Positions 22,824 to 33,633 of a stretch of 64,000 nt of DNA are shown piece after piece (the first letter of the stretch is position 1; every line of letters begins with the position of its first letter). A program made the position numbers and the translations under genes. The DNA comes from Xestospongia muta (taxonomy: Eukaryota > Porifera > Demospongiae > Haplosclerida > Petrosiidae). Where the stretch lies: NCBI GenBank assembly GCA_963693285.1, contig OY848924.1, forward strand, positions 8,046,400-8,110,399, in the 5' to 3' direction. Under the pieces are notes generated by a model, which was not told where the DNA came from, did not search any database, and saw nothing but the letters and a program-made list of their open reading frames with translations.

Positions 22824-25800
22824 TCATTGCCACAACAAATTAAGAGTCTTCCTCATGGAGAGCCGAGAGAAAACTATTGTTGCTATGATAAGAGCACCAA
22901 CCACGCCTGCTATTAACAAGTAATCAAAATCTTCAGCTAACATATCAAATTGTTTAGAGGGTGTCACTCTAGTTAAATAAAGGTCTAAAAATTTATAAAA
23001 GCGATCTAAAAATAGGCGGGGCTTACCTAGTCCATAGGCAAAAACTAAACTGGTAGATTCTAGTCCAGTGGGTGTGGTTAAAATACCTTGAATCTCTGAT
23101 ATTGTTTGGTTATAATTAATAAATACTTTTGGTTCAACTCGTAGTTCAGGAATGTAAAGTGGTAACCCCTCCTCCCTGTTTTATAATACAATCAAATCAT
23201 GTGATCATCACATGACTTACATCATGTCTTGAGTGGGTGTTATGTTACGACGAGGATCAAGTATATCCTTTCTTAGCATCATAATGTGTCCAGAGTTTAG
23301 TCCCACTATGGGAGAAGGGGATGTACGTATGTATAGACCAATACATGTGACACTCATATATACATCCATTTGACTTATGTATGTATCCATTAGACTTATG
23401 TATGTATCCATTAGACTTATGTATGTATCCATTAGACTTACACAATAGACTTTTATGAGTAATCCCCTTTAGAGTAGTTGTATGAGATAACGTGACAATA
23501 GACGTGGGAAAGGTATAACTTTGGGTTGTTACAACTGGAGTGGTGGGTGTGGCCAAAGAAGACCAGACAGATCTATTTATAGAAAGTAATAACTAATGGG
23601 TGTGGTCTGCTACACCTACTCTGTTTCATTTCTTGGATCATAGAGTTCAATCACTACTATTTCCTGACGATAAAACTTGATATTATAATAACTATACTAT
23701 AAGGGAAAAGAGATATACCCACGTCATGTATAATACTAGTAGTAACTTACAACAACCCAATTTTCACACAATACTATATTGATTGGAACAGTAGCAAGTT
23801 TATGAGTCACTTGATAGACCACACCCCCACTAACGACATCCAGTAAATACAAATTGAGGTTAGCTATACAATAATATATGTACAAGTTATTTATATTGTA
23901 ATACATTGACATACAATAACATACGTTTTACTTGATCAGTTGTCTGCGTCACCATAGCAACTAAATTGGGATTTAAATACTTGTATTGAACACTTCGATC
24001 AGGTCGTACTCTTCCTAGTGAGTGGGCGTGGTCTATAAGAAAAATAAGTTTCAACAAACATACACAGATACAACATACCTTGCACTTTATTAACAACACT
24101 TAATATTTTCTCATTTTTTGGCAAAGCTATCTTCCACACATCTCTGGTTGTCTCCTCTATGCCTTTATTAGTCCTTGTAATTTGAAATCCTTTCAATTCT
24201 CCATTGATAATGTTAGCAGTGTAGAGAAATAAAGGAATTATATAACCATGATCGTGGAAGTCACACCCATCTGGATAACAATGGGCCTGGTTTTCATTGT
24301 CCAACATTAACAATACTCGTCTGTGGGTGTGGTCAGTTAATGGTAATAAAGTGGCTTGAATCACATGATATTGGAGACAAATCTGATTGGTCAGTTTTCC
24401 TGTGATTGGGTTAAATTCAAAAATGTTAGACCCAGAAGAACATTGTTCATCTGATCCTAATAAAATCATTAATGGAGGGTCAGGAGGATGAGAAACAGTA
24501 CGAACAACATAGAGTAGTGATTTCTCATTAAGTGGGCGGAGTGATGGTAAAAACAGTTGCCATATTATCTGACCACTTTCACTATTTATACCATATACCT
24601 ATAAATTGTATACACCACATTAAGCTCCACCCTTCAACCACACCTACTTTACAATGTGACGTGACAGCAACAATGACTTTTTGAGTATTAAAATCATCTC
24701 TCAGGAGTTCTTCAGTACCCATACGTTTGAAAATAGAAGCCACGCCCTTTTTTGAGATATCCTGTATCATATCTTTAGCTAAAGTAAATTGTAAAGTCAA
24801 TCGTTTTATTCCTAGAAGGACTGGATTTGATTCATCCTCAAGTATTGAGAGGAATCCTTCTGTTGCTAATTGAGCTGAAGGTAGATCAACCATTGCCACG
24901 GCAACAATACTAGCTAATCCTTCCTCTCTTACCCATATTAAATCACCTGAGTGGGTGGAGATAATGGGTGTGGCTTCAAAATACATACAATGTTACCTGT
25001 GTTTGATATAAAACTAACACTGCCATCTTCTCTTATAACAACAACCCGCCAATTACCAGATTTTTTGATAAAAAATAACTCCACCTATTTTCAATTAAAA
25101 ATTAAGTAAACATATCAAATTTTTACTTACATAGACCACACCCCCTCTAATGACACCAATATTAACATCCAGCCTTTCTTCACCAGTCTCAATAGATAAC
25201 GCATGTACCGTGAGACCAACCCCATTTTCTTCAATTCTGACACCAAGTTTAGTTTTTTTCTCGTCACTTGATGTCTTCATTCTACAACCAGTACAAACTA
25301 GTTTGACAACATGTGATGTAGTATCAATAGAGACAAGATGAGAACCAATATGAATGAAAGAATTACCAGCATCCTCTAATGGACCTTCACTCAGTGAAGG
25401 GATGTGTCCCTAGTATGAGACTTGAGGTACAGGAATGAAATATCAGAACTTACCTCAATAGTAAGAGGATGAAACATACCTTTCATATTGCTATAGTACA
25501 GTTGTCCATTGTTGTCATCTTTACATATGATATTATCATCTTCACTTTGTACCACACAACTTGTATTATTAGTGAACCAATTAATATTCTCAGCTAACTA
25601 AAATTAAAAGATAATTATTATTTCTATTATTATAATTTTTACCATTTTCTGATTTTCTAAAATTTTTCGTTCATTAGTATTATAACTTTGAATGCTCAAC
25701 TTTTGGTCTTCAATGAGCCACACATCAACTCCAGTGTCTTTTGATGTAATGTAACTAGCTAATGTACTATAAATAGATCATATTATTATCGTAATGTCAT

Positions 25801-26599
25801 GTAACTAGTTAATGTACTATAAATAGATCATATTATTATCATAATGTCTTGTAACTAGCTAATGTACTATAAATAGATCATATTATTATTATTATAATAT
25901 CCTGTATCATAACATACTTATCAGGAAGAGATATCTTCCAGACTTCTTTACCAGATCGAATTGAGTATGCCACTAATAGTTCAGGTACTATTATCACCAA
26001 CTGGTCTATGTTAGATCAAAATAACAAAATCTCTATTATAATCTCGTTACCTTTCTTATTACCAGCTAACGACATCAATACCCCCCCTGGTTTCCACTGG
26101 GTGGTTAGTGACCACTGTTTGTACTGAGGAGACTTGATTCCAATAGGTGCCTCCCATTTCAGGAACCCCGTCTCAGTCTCCCAGCTTCTAAGGATCATTT
26201 GATTTCCACCTGACACTGTCCACAAAGTAGAACGTTCGTGTAATACGGCAGCTATACCCCCTGCTACAACATGGCGCCATGCTGTAATAGATACAATAAT
26301 ATAACTAGTAATAACATTACAGGCAATTACCTATTGTTCCAGGTCCCGCATTAATTGCAGCAATGACCCCTTCATTAGTTGCTAATAACACTTTTCTACG
26401 ACCACCTGCAACTTGTTCAAACGAGGACCAGGTCACATGACCTACATATTGTTGATACCTAAAAATATACATGTAATATAGTATAATATGATATGATAAC
26501 AAAATATTACCAGTCAAAGTTGCCCACTTGATCTTCATAAAGACCTTCAATACGGCCTAATATTAAGAAGGAAACTACAACGACTACCAGAGAAGACAT
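22824..26599 (-). CDS. EMC1: EMC1, ER membrane protein complex subunit 1
   Basis: EMC1 is the large single-pass subunit of the EMC insertase, with lumenal beta-propellers. The start [20 protein letters not shown] is a signal peptide, followed by [52 protein letters not shown] and [19 protein letters not shown], as in animal EMC1. In the middle are blocks such as [20 protein letters not shown] and [14 protein letters not shown]. The C-terminal DUF1620 part (LVYVLNSVYD-like exons near 24400 and 23600) leads to [38 protein letters not shown] and a membrane span ([20 protein letters not shown]). More than 15 exons. The start is 61 bp from the SIGMAR1 start on the other strand. Confidence 0.94.
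23340..23445. repeat. Intronic 21-bp tandem repeat
   Basis: The unit CTTATGTATGTATCCATTAGA, about four copies, lies in an EMC1 intron next to the exon boundary near 23310. Confidence 0.8.
25751..25892. repeat. Three 50-bp copies of a splice-acceptor region in EMC1
   Basis: Copies start at 25751, 25801 and 25851 with a period of exactly 50 bp. Each holds, on the minus strand, CTATTTATAG followed by TACATTAGCTAGTTACA, which is the acceptor and first bases of the EMC1 exon that begins at 25766. The two extra copies lie upstream in the intron. Confidence 0.85.
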
Positions 26600-26660
26600 G
26601 GCTACACGTGTTAGTGGGTGGAGCTTATATTGGTTTTTTTGTGGGTGTGGCATATTAAAG

Positions 26661-27424
26661 ATGTGTTGTGGAGGTTGCTTGAAGCTTGGAGTGATAACAG
26701 CTGTTATATTGGGTGTATTACTGGGTAGTCTTCAAGTATGGACTAATTCAAAGAAGTTCCTATTCAATAAAGATTATGTGGCAACCATTACATCAGATGC
26801 ATTAGAAAAAACTATAGGTTTGTGCTGTAGATTTCATATATTAACTGAATTTATTCTTGTTTTAGGTCAGTCTGCAAATGCTACTCTCACTTTAGTAGAG
26901 AACAGACTTCGTAGTGATTATGGTGACCATATTCTTGCAAAGGCTGATACAAAATGGATCTTTATTAATTGTGGTGGGTGGATGGGAGCTATGTATCTCC
27001 TGCATGCATCATTGACAGAATATGTTTTGTTCTTTGGGACTGGAATTGACACATCTGGACATTCAGGTGTGTTAGCTATTGTTCTATTTGTTTTATTCAT
27101 CTGTTCATTTAATTAGGTCGATATTGGGCAGAAATATCAGATACGATAGTTCAGGGTACAATGAGACAGTGGAAAGAAGGAGGAATGACCATCAAAGAAT
27201 ACAAAGTTGGAGATACTATATTTCATGGAATAGGTGAAGTTACTGGTGTACAATGGACCAGTGGTACTCTGATGGTTGAATATGGCCGTGGGTTAATCCC
27301 TACTACATTATTATATGCATTTGCTGATACAATGTTCGGTACCACTGACTATTACTTGCTTTATGAGATATTAAAGATATATAGTAAAGCTATGGGTGGT
27401 GAAATAATGCAAGGAAATTTATAA
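26661..27424 (+). CDS. SIGMAR1: Sigma-1 receptor / ERG2-like protein
   Basis: Sigma-1 receptor is an ER membrane chaperone-like ligand receptor, homologous to the yeast sterol isomerase ERG2. Exons are 26661-26817, about 26866-27067 and 27117-27424. After an N-terminal membrane span ([19 protein letters not shown]), conserved blocks read [96 protein letters not shown] and [20 protein letters not shown]. An earlier ATG at 26598 is in frame, but the ATG at 26661 gives an N-terminus of the usual length, so it was chosen. It ends 41 bp before the UBIAD1 stop on the other strand. Confidence 0.95.
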
Positions 27425-27465
27425 AATTTATTTTTTTATAATAAGAAATATTAAGTTTTTATAAA

Positions 27466-28374
27466 CTAGACTGCAGTAAATGGTATAACTGGTGAGAAGA
27501 TACAACTGATTATTTGAAGCAAACCAATTGTGAGATTAAGTTGAGCCAATCCCTGAGAAATACTCTGACGTCCATCACTTTCTCTAAATGTACGTTCCAA
27601 TTTGAAAGCATATGGAATTGTAATGATAGGCAGACCAAGAGGAAGTGAATATTGGAGCATCCAGTAGAGAAATATAAAGTAGGGAAAGAAAAGGAGAAGA
27701 GAAAGGAGAAGATATGATCCTTGTTCTCCTAATAATACTGCTAACGATACTAGTCCAGTTTGTCTGTGAGCATTGATATCTCTAGTGTGTTTACTGTGCA
27801 TAATAGCCTCTGTATTTAGAGCTAGAGGAATGGCCAGAAGGAGAGGAGAAAGAGAGAAGTGACCTGATTGAACAAAATATGAAAACAAGACAGCCAATGG
27901 TCCAAATGTAATAATAACCACGAGATCTCCCATGATGTAATATTTTAATCCAATACCACCTGTGTACAAAAATGAACCAGATAATCCACCAAAAAATAAT
28001 CCAGCTATAAGTTCACTACGAGCAGGAGAAAATATCATTAACGCCCACAATCCTAACATACCGCACCCATACAAATAAGCAGCCAGATTAACAACTTGGG
28101 CCGGTTCCAAATGGTGATCAACTAATGTTCTGTCTTCAGTTCCCTCTGCTTTTGCATCAACACCTTGAATATAATCAAAATAAGTGTTCACTAAATTCCC
28201 AGCTCCATGTACTGCTAGCACAGTAATGGTCGACAAAATAGCTAATATTATAGAAAACTGCCCATAGGTTTTATAACTCAATGCAGATCCAAGTAAGACT
28301 GGAGCTAGAGAAACTGATAGTGTCCAAGGTCTTACAGCAGTCAAATATGAAGACATCATAGCTACAAATACCAC
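27466..28374 (-). CDS. UBIAD1: UBIAD1, UbiA prenyltransferase
   Basis: UBIAD1 is a membrane prenyltransferase that makes menaquinone-4 in animals and also acts on HMG-CoA reductase turnover. It is a single exon of 302 codons, unlike its intron-rich neighbours. The first Asp-rich region reads GAGNLVNTYFDYIQGVDAKA followed by DRTLVDHHLEPAQVV. Then come GGLSGSFLYTGGIGLKYYIM, GDLVVIITFGPLAVLFSYF and the second site AIMHSKHTRDINAHRQTGLV. About eight to nine hydrophobic helices are visible, as usual for UbiA proteins. Start alternatives lie at codons 1, 6 and 7 (MVFVAMMSSYLT); the first is given. NAA38 lies upstream in tandem, 108 bp away. Confidence 0.95.
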   Translation of the reverse strand: MVFVAMMSSYLTAVRPWTLSVSLAPVLLGSALSYKTYGQFSIILAILSTITVLAVHGAGNLVNTYFDYIQGVDAKAEGTEDRTLVDHHLEPAQVVNLAAYLYGCGMLGLWALMIFSPARSELIAGLFFGGLSGSFLYTGGIGLKYYIMGDLVVIITFGPLAVLFSYFVQSGHFSLSPLLLAIPLALNTEAIMHSKHTRDINAHRQTGLVSLAVLLGEQGSYLLLSLLLFFPYFIFLYWMLQYSLPLGLPIITIPYAFKLERTFRESDGRQSISQGLAQLNLTIGLLQIISCIFSPVIPFTAV

Positions 28375-28482
28375 GTGATAAACGTTTCCGAAAAGGATAC
28401 GGAAACGTTCTGAAATTTGTAGGGAAAAGTAAAGGAAGTTTTCATTAAATCTCCGTATACTTCATATAAAATATTATGTCTA

Positions 28483-28863
28483 TTAATTATTTTCAACACT
28501 GTCAGTAGTTCTAGCATTTATATATTCCACAGTTTCTGCTGATAAGAAGTTATCTGCTACTAGTATAGACATAATCTCTTGACCAGGTACAATAGCTAAT
28601 GCCAATGTACGTATATTAGCTGTCTTTGATGAGGGATTTCTCTCCACTTCATCTATTATAGATAATCATAAATGACGTCACCTCAATTATAATAATGATG
28701 ACATACCTATATCGGCCTGAGTAAGAAATTCCTCGCAGTTACTTAATACAATATTACATGCATTATCTGTGCACATAAAATGGCCATCTATCACTCTGCC
28801 ATCACGCAGACCAATTCTTAGTCTCTTATTAAGCAACTCCTTCAAAAAACCTTTTTCATCCAT
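28483..28863 (-). CDS. NAA38: NAA38 (LSMD1), NatC auxiliary subunit with LSM fold
   Basis: NAA38 is the Sm-like subunit of the NatC N-terminal acetyltransferase. Two exons (28863 to about 28707 and 28654-28483) give about 109 residues. The LSM motifs are clear: LKELLNKRLRIGLRDGRVID, GHFMCTDNACNIVLSNCEEF and, in exon 2, ANIRTLALAIVPGQEIMSIL. Fewer than 10 residues precede the LSM domain, so the N-terminal extension of mammalian NAA38 is missing. It is divergent from CYB5D1 with 99 bp between starts. Confidence 0.88.
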
Positions 28864-28962
28864 ATTAATGATTGTTAGGTGTGGCTTAAACAATTTTATG
28901 GGTGTGGCAATTGTAGTGTTGCCATAGAGACAAGACCTACATAACAATAAGTAGTGAAGAGA

Positions 28963-29956
28963 ATGTCTAAATACTACACTCCTGCTGAAGTAGCTTGTCA
29001 TAACACAGCTTCAGATTGTTGGGTTTCATTTCTAGGTAAAGTCTACAATCTCACTGCATTCTGTGAACAGCATTCAGGTAAAATTACATGTTAGAAATCT
29101 TCTAATTCATAAATCTTAAAGGTGACATCCTTTTAAAACCGATCCTAGCAAATGCAGGCAAAGATATTTCTCACTGGTTTGATCCAAATACTAAAGATGT
29201 AAGCTCAGCAGTAAATAACATTATCCTATCATTCATATTATAGATAAAAACGCACATACATCCAGTTACAGGATGTGTAGTACCATATACTCCTATGGGT
29301 AGATTTATTCATATCCCACCTCCATTCCCCCGATCAGATTGGGCTAATAACTTTGGCATTCCTTGGTGGAAAAACAGCCGCTACTGTGTGGGGACTCTCT
29401 CCCAAAGAGTACGCAAAATTCGAGTCATCAATACATTAACATTGCAGGAACAAATTATTGAAGTAATTCAATTAATTGTCTCTATTGATCAAAACATGTA
29501 TCATTTATTGACTAAACATTTATCCACTGATCAAAACATGTATCCATTGATCCAAACATGTATCATTCATTGACTAAACATGTATCCATTGATCAAAACA
29601 TGTATCATTCATTGACTAAACATGCATCCATTGATCAAAGCATATATCCATTGATCCAAACATGTATCATTCATTGACTAAACATGTATCCATTGATCAA
29701 AACATGTATCCATTTTCTTGTCTAGGTTTGTGCTGAAGAGACAATGAACGAGATTCTCCTTCGATATAAACCTTATAACAGCCATGCAACTAGTTATACT
29801 TGGAAATATTTTGGTCAAAATTTAGAGATGGACAAAACATTATCTCAAAATGGAGTCAGAGACGAAGGTGAAGATATGTACAAGTTAAGACTAGATGAGG
29901 AAGAGTTCTTACCCCCTATTAATTTGTATTTTAATGATGATTTAACTGAATATTAA
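28963..29956 (+). CDS. CYB5D1: CYB5D1, cytochrome b5 domain-containing protein 1
   Basis: CYB5D1 is a cytochrome-b5-like protein tied to ciliary function. The start [20 protein letters not shown] leads into the b5 fold: [40 protein letters not shown] and [17 protein letters not shown]. Family blocks follow: [60 protein letters not shown] and the C-terminal [20 protein letters not shown]. Five or so exons. One intron (about 29466-29725) is mostly a 20-bp minisatellite. The presence of a ciliary gene agrees with a flagellated animal. Confidence 0.93.
29480..29722. repeat. Intronic minisatellite, about 20-22-bp units
   Basis: In CYB5D1, CATGTATCCATTGATCAAAA alternates with a variant CATGTATCATTCATTGACTAAA, about a dozen units up to the acceptor near 29725. 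Confidence 0.85.
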
Positions 29957-30153
29957 AAATAAATAGTTATAGTAACACACAATATGCCGTGTAACTCAAC
30001 GACATATCACTTATAATAACAGTTTTCACTACTAATAATTATAATATCAAAAATAGTGGACAGTTTTAAAACTAAGTGACTCTCATTTACACAATATTAA
30101 CAATGAGCATGATTTATGTAATATATCCTGTGAGCTGAACATAAAATGTGCAC

Positions 30154-32484
30154 TTAAGACTGCCCCTATGGTAATTGCTTTAAATTAGATGATTATGAGT
30201 AGGTGTGACTTACCTGTGTTATTGCTGGTAAATTACTGTAAACGTGATCAACATCTCCATTAGTAGTAGTACTAGCCTGTTGTGTGTGTGTGAAAGAGAA
30301 AAGATCATTTTAACAGCAACATCACTTACCATTTGAAGCTGACGATTTGTCTCTATTTGTTGTAATATTGCTCTATAGACAAATTTGTATTGTTGCTATA
30401 GTAATAAGACAAGTATATGCCATATAAGAGTAAACAACATGACACGTACCTCTGTCTGAACCATTCCTGAACGTTGAGCTCTAACAAGTTGAATAGCACG
30501 CTGAACATCTACATCAGCTTCCAGACCTTATGATACATACAGATGATAACTAGACTTTTGACCACACCCATTAATTATTACCTTGCTGTGCCATTACATT
30601 TAGTAGAATATCAATAACAATAAAAGTGCCAGTACGTCCAATACCAGCAGAACAATGCACAACAATAGCTCCTGGATTAAGATCATCACGTACTAGTTCA
30701 TCTTGCTTCAATTTAACATCATGTAAGAAACCTAATACTGTCCCAGGATCATGAGGGACGCCATGATCTGGCCACGCCTTAAAATGAAAGTGATACATGT
30801 GCCTTCCTTCTTCAGAAGGCTACAGAAAGTAAAAATGAGACAAAAATCTATTGATAACAGACTTACATCATCTTCCTTGTTTACTAGGAATTCCCTGTAG
30901 ATGTAGTGTGGGTGTACTGTCTCACTGACTGTTAAGACATGTATACTACCATACTGAGCAGTGTCATCTTTTGCAGGCCAATACCTGGTACATTTATTCT
31001 ATGAATTACAGGAAATATGGTATGAGTAATAATTGTAAATGGATGAATAGGGAATAATATGATACATGAACATATTTAATGGATGGATGGTTTCCAGACA
31101 CAACTCACCCTTCCTCGTTCAACTTCATTGGTTGTCATGACGATAACTTGGGTTTTCTCTTGCCACATCATCCTCCAAAAGTCGTTGACTGTCCCAGGAA
31201 GACATCCTTGAGTAGCGATATAATGTTTCTCACTGCCAGGGACTTCCCCACTAATATAATTTGCATTAATGTAATCACTACCAGTAACATTGGGGTCACC
31301 TCCTTCAAGGATGACACGAGTGTGATCAACTGGAAACATAAATATAAACAAAAACAATGAAAATATTTTGTTTAATTAGTTCCGTCAAGAACGGGGGAAG
31401 CAAAAACTAATTTAGACAATGTGTTATCACACACTCAGTAACCAAAACACAAATTATAATATTATAAACCCACAACACATCTAGTTTACAAAACTGGATA
31501 TTTAGATAACAGTTTGTATACATGTCTCGGTTTATTTAGGAACTAGACACTATTATATAAACACTCACATGGCAGAATATTTTTGTAACGATTTTTGGAC
31601 TTATTTTCTGGACGAGCACCTTCTTTTCTACTGAAAAGATGCCGACATTCTTGCTGTTGTAGTTGCTAACATATAAAACTATAAATATATATTACTTAAC
31701 TCTATCATAACATACTTCAAACTCTTCCCAAAAACCAGCTTTACCTACAACATCAATGGATTCCTTCTCTAACTCTTTTACTCGCTGGCCAATATTTTGT
31801 GCCATAAAGGAAGTTGTGTTAAATGGAGCTTTTAATGTAATGACACGTCCACTTGTTTCAATCATAGGATTGGAACGGTAGTGCTCAATTAATTCATTAA
31901 GAGATGAAAATGAAGGGCCACCCCCAACATCAAATTTTCCTTTATCATGACCTATCATAACATGAGCCACTTCACCATGAACTCGAGCTGACAGGACATA
32001 GTTGCCAGGATTGTGAGTAGAGGCACGTACTAGATAACTTCCTTCAACACCTTTGTCTGTGAGCAATGTCTCTGCTTCTTTCCCAGTAATGGTACCATGA
32101 TACCACCTAAAAACATCATAATTTGACAATATTAACAATATATTAATGTTACCTCTCTGTAGTAACATCCTCACTGTTGAATGGCATCTTAAGTTCAATA
32201 AAAGCTCCGTTCTTTTCTTTGAGTTGGCCGGGATTTTCAGTATAATATTGAACAAGTTCTGCTAAAGTAGCAAATTTCTCACCGCCGTAGAGATCGTAAA
32301 AATCACCAGAGTTCTGTATTCTAATATGTGTGACCTCGTCACCTCTTCTGACAGAGAGTGAGAAATCTCCTGGCGTATTCTGAGAAGGTCTTACTAAATA
32401 AGATCCATCTATTCCACGTGCTTTCAACAATGTCTCCGCATTTTGACCGGTAAGATTCGTATGAAACCAACGTCGAGCTGCCAT
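30154..32484 (-). CDS. SHP-type tyrosine phosphatase (two SH2 domains plus PTP), PTPN11/PTPN6-like
   Basis: SHP phosphatases link phosphotyrosine signalling to dephosphorylation; the N-SH2 domain blocks the PTP site until it is bound. Exon 1 (32484 to about 32154) is the N-SH2: [40 protein letters not shown]. Exon 2 is the C-SH2: [43 protein letters not shown] motifs follow: [64 protein letters not shown] and the catalytic loop [14 protein letters not shown]. After the PTP domain ([19 protein letters not shown]) the tail is short and holds DHVYSNL, then ends GQS and TAA. It equals vertebrate SHP-1 and SHP-2 in layout; the tail motif recalls SHP2 Tyr542, but paralogue assignment is not possible. 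Confidence 0.94.
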
Positions 32485-32689
32485 TGGTTGTTACAATAAT
32501 ATCAGTCTATCCGCCACTGTTATTACTAACACTGTGATCTCTACGGACAGTGGGAGTGACTACTGACTAGACTTCCTTTAGCCATGTTTGGAATTGGGAA
32601 AATTGCAACCATTATTGGGACAATTAAGTGTCATTAAGAATAATAAATTTTGTTTATTTTAAGTATAATGTATATGTTACAAACAATCT

Positions 32690-32958
32690 CTTCATGCTGT
32701 CATCAACATCTCTGCGTTTTGACTACCAAGATTCACATGAAACCAATGTCCAGCTGCCATTGATTACAATAATACCAGAGTCTATCTGGCACAGTTATCA
32801 CTATAACACTTGTGCTCTCCACGTACAGTGGGAGTGACTAGGCTTCATTTTAGCATTGTTTGAGAAAATTTCAACCATTATTGAGACAAATAAGTGTCAT
32901 TAACGACAATAATTTTTTTTGCTTTAAGATATAATGTATATGTTTCATACAGCCTCTT
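32690..32958 (-). pseudogene. Tandem partial copy of the SHP gene 5' end and promoter
   Basis: The stretch from about 32690 to 32958 is a diverged copy of about 32430-32690. It repeats the first bases of exon 1 (start codon included), the 5' leader with GTGGGAGTGACTA, and upstream sequence with AACCATTATT, AAGTGTCATTAA and TATAATGTATATGTT. The copied reading frame begins MAAGHWFHVNLG and stops after about 22 codons, so it cannot make an SH2 domain. It may still work as a promoter. Confidence 0.75.
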
Positions 32959-32959
32959 C

Positions 32960-33003
32960 CATCAGCCATATCAGTTGAAGTTCATTTCCTAATATGGCGT
33001 CAT
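32960..33003 (-). promoter_or_regulatory. SECIS element of the selenoprotein K mRNA
   Basis: On the minus strand: ATGA (33003-33000), then CGCCATATTAGG, an AA(A) run 12 nt after the quartet, an apical loop, then CTGATATGGCT and GATG (32963-32960). GCCATAT pairs exactly with ATATGGC, the helix continues with T-G, A-T and G-C, and ATGA/GATG gives the tandem G-A quartet. It lies about 108 nt after the SELENOK stop. Confidence 0.85.
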
Positions 33004-33111
33004 GTAATTAGAGGGTGTGGTCAACATAGGTGTGGTCCCACTGTCTTTAAAAGAGGAGTGGGATAAACCTAAAGTATGAATAAAATTATTACACAGTATG
33101 ACATCACTAAC

Positions 33112-33547
33112 CTAGCCTCATCCACCCCCGCCCATAGGTGGAGAACTTGGACTACCTATGAGTAGAAAAATCACTTAAATAAGTTGCCAAATTACTAGTC
33201 TAACCTGATGATCCACCATTTCCTCTGACACGACCTATTCTCCTTCCTCTATCGGCAGGTCGTCCACTGTGATGATAATCAGTCGAATATCTTGATCCTT
33301 TCTTACTCAAAGTGGGATCGACCAAAGATCTGAAACTATATACAACATTATTACAAAGTTACAACAAAACATAATGACTTACAATAATACAATAAAATTT
33401 ATGAGTGCCCAGAAAAGTTCAGTTACCTTTGACACACTCCAAGGTCTACTTTCCAATGCTTGGCCTTGTAACAATAATGACATGTTACAATTTTATAGTA
33501 AATTATAACATACCATTGGAAAAATACGTCTTCCCTCCAGTTTTCAT
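33112..33547 (-). CDS. SELENOK: Selenoprotein K with in-frame TGA (Sec)
   Basis: SELENOK is a small one-pass ER membrane protein that works with ERAD and the DHHC6 palmitoyltransferase. Four exons join. The first begins MKTGGKTYFSNGQ, then come ALESRPWSVSKVTELFWA, a membrane span (LINFIVLFF) and a Gly/Arg-rich tail (GRPADRGRRIGRVRGNGGSS). The last exon reads SPSSPPMGGGG, then TGA (33120-33118), then GGC and TAG (33114-33112). Human SELENOK ends PPPMAGG-Sec-GR, so the TGA falls exactly on the Sec position and one residue follows. A SECIS lies downstream. The start is 86 bp from the USP5 start on the other strand. If TGA were a stop, only two residues would be lost, but the SECIS argues for Sec. 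Confidence 0.92.
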
Positions 33548-33633
33548 GATCTATCTTTGTAGCTGACGTGTATTGGTGGGTTTTAATTAGAATCTTGAAA
33601 TTGAGCCACACCCTCATCGTTCCATGTGGCAGT

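Noticed and set aside
23217..23556. Frames with repeated MDTYISL / NGYIHKS
   Set aside because: A 21-bp repeat is open in two frames; the true EMC1 exons border it.
26598..26660. SIGMAR1 start at 26598 that would overlap the EMC1 start codon (CATG shared)
   Set aside because: The ATG at 26661 gives an N-terminus that fits the family in length, while the extra 21 residues do not. The overlap is probably chance.
33112..33120. TGA at 33118-33120 as an ordinary SELENOK stop
   Set aside because: A TAG follows one codon later, the position equals the known Sec site, and a SECIS is present.
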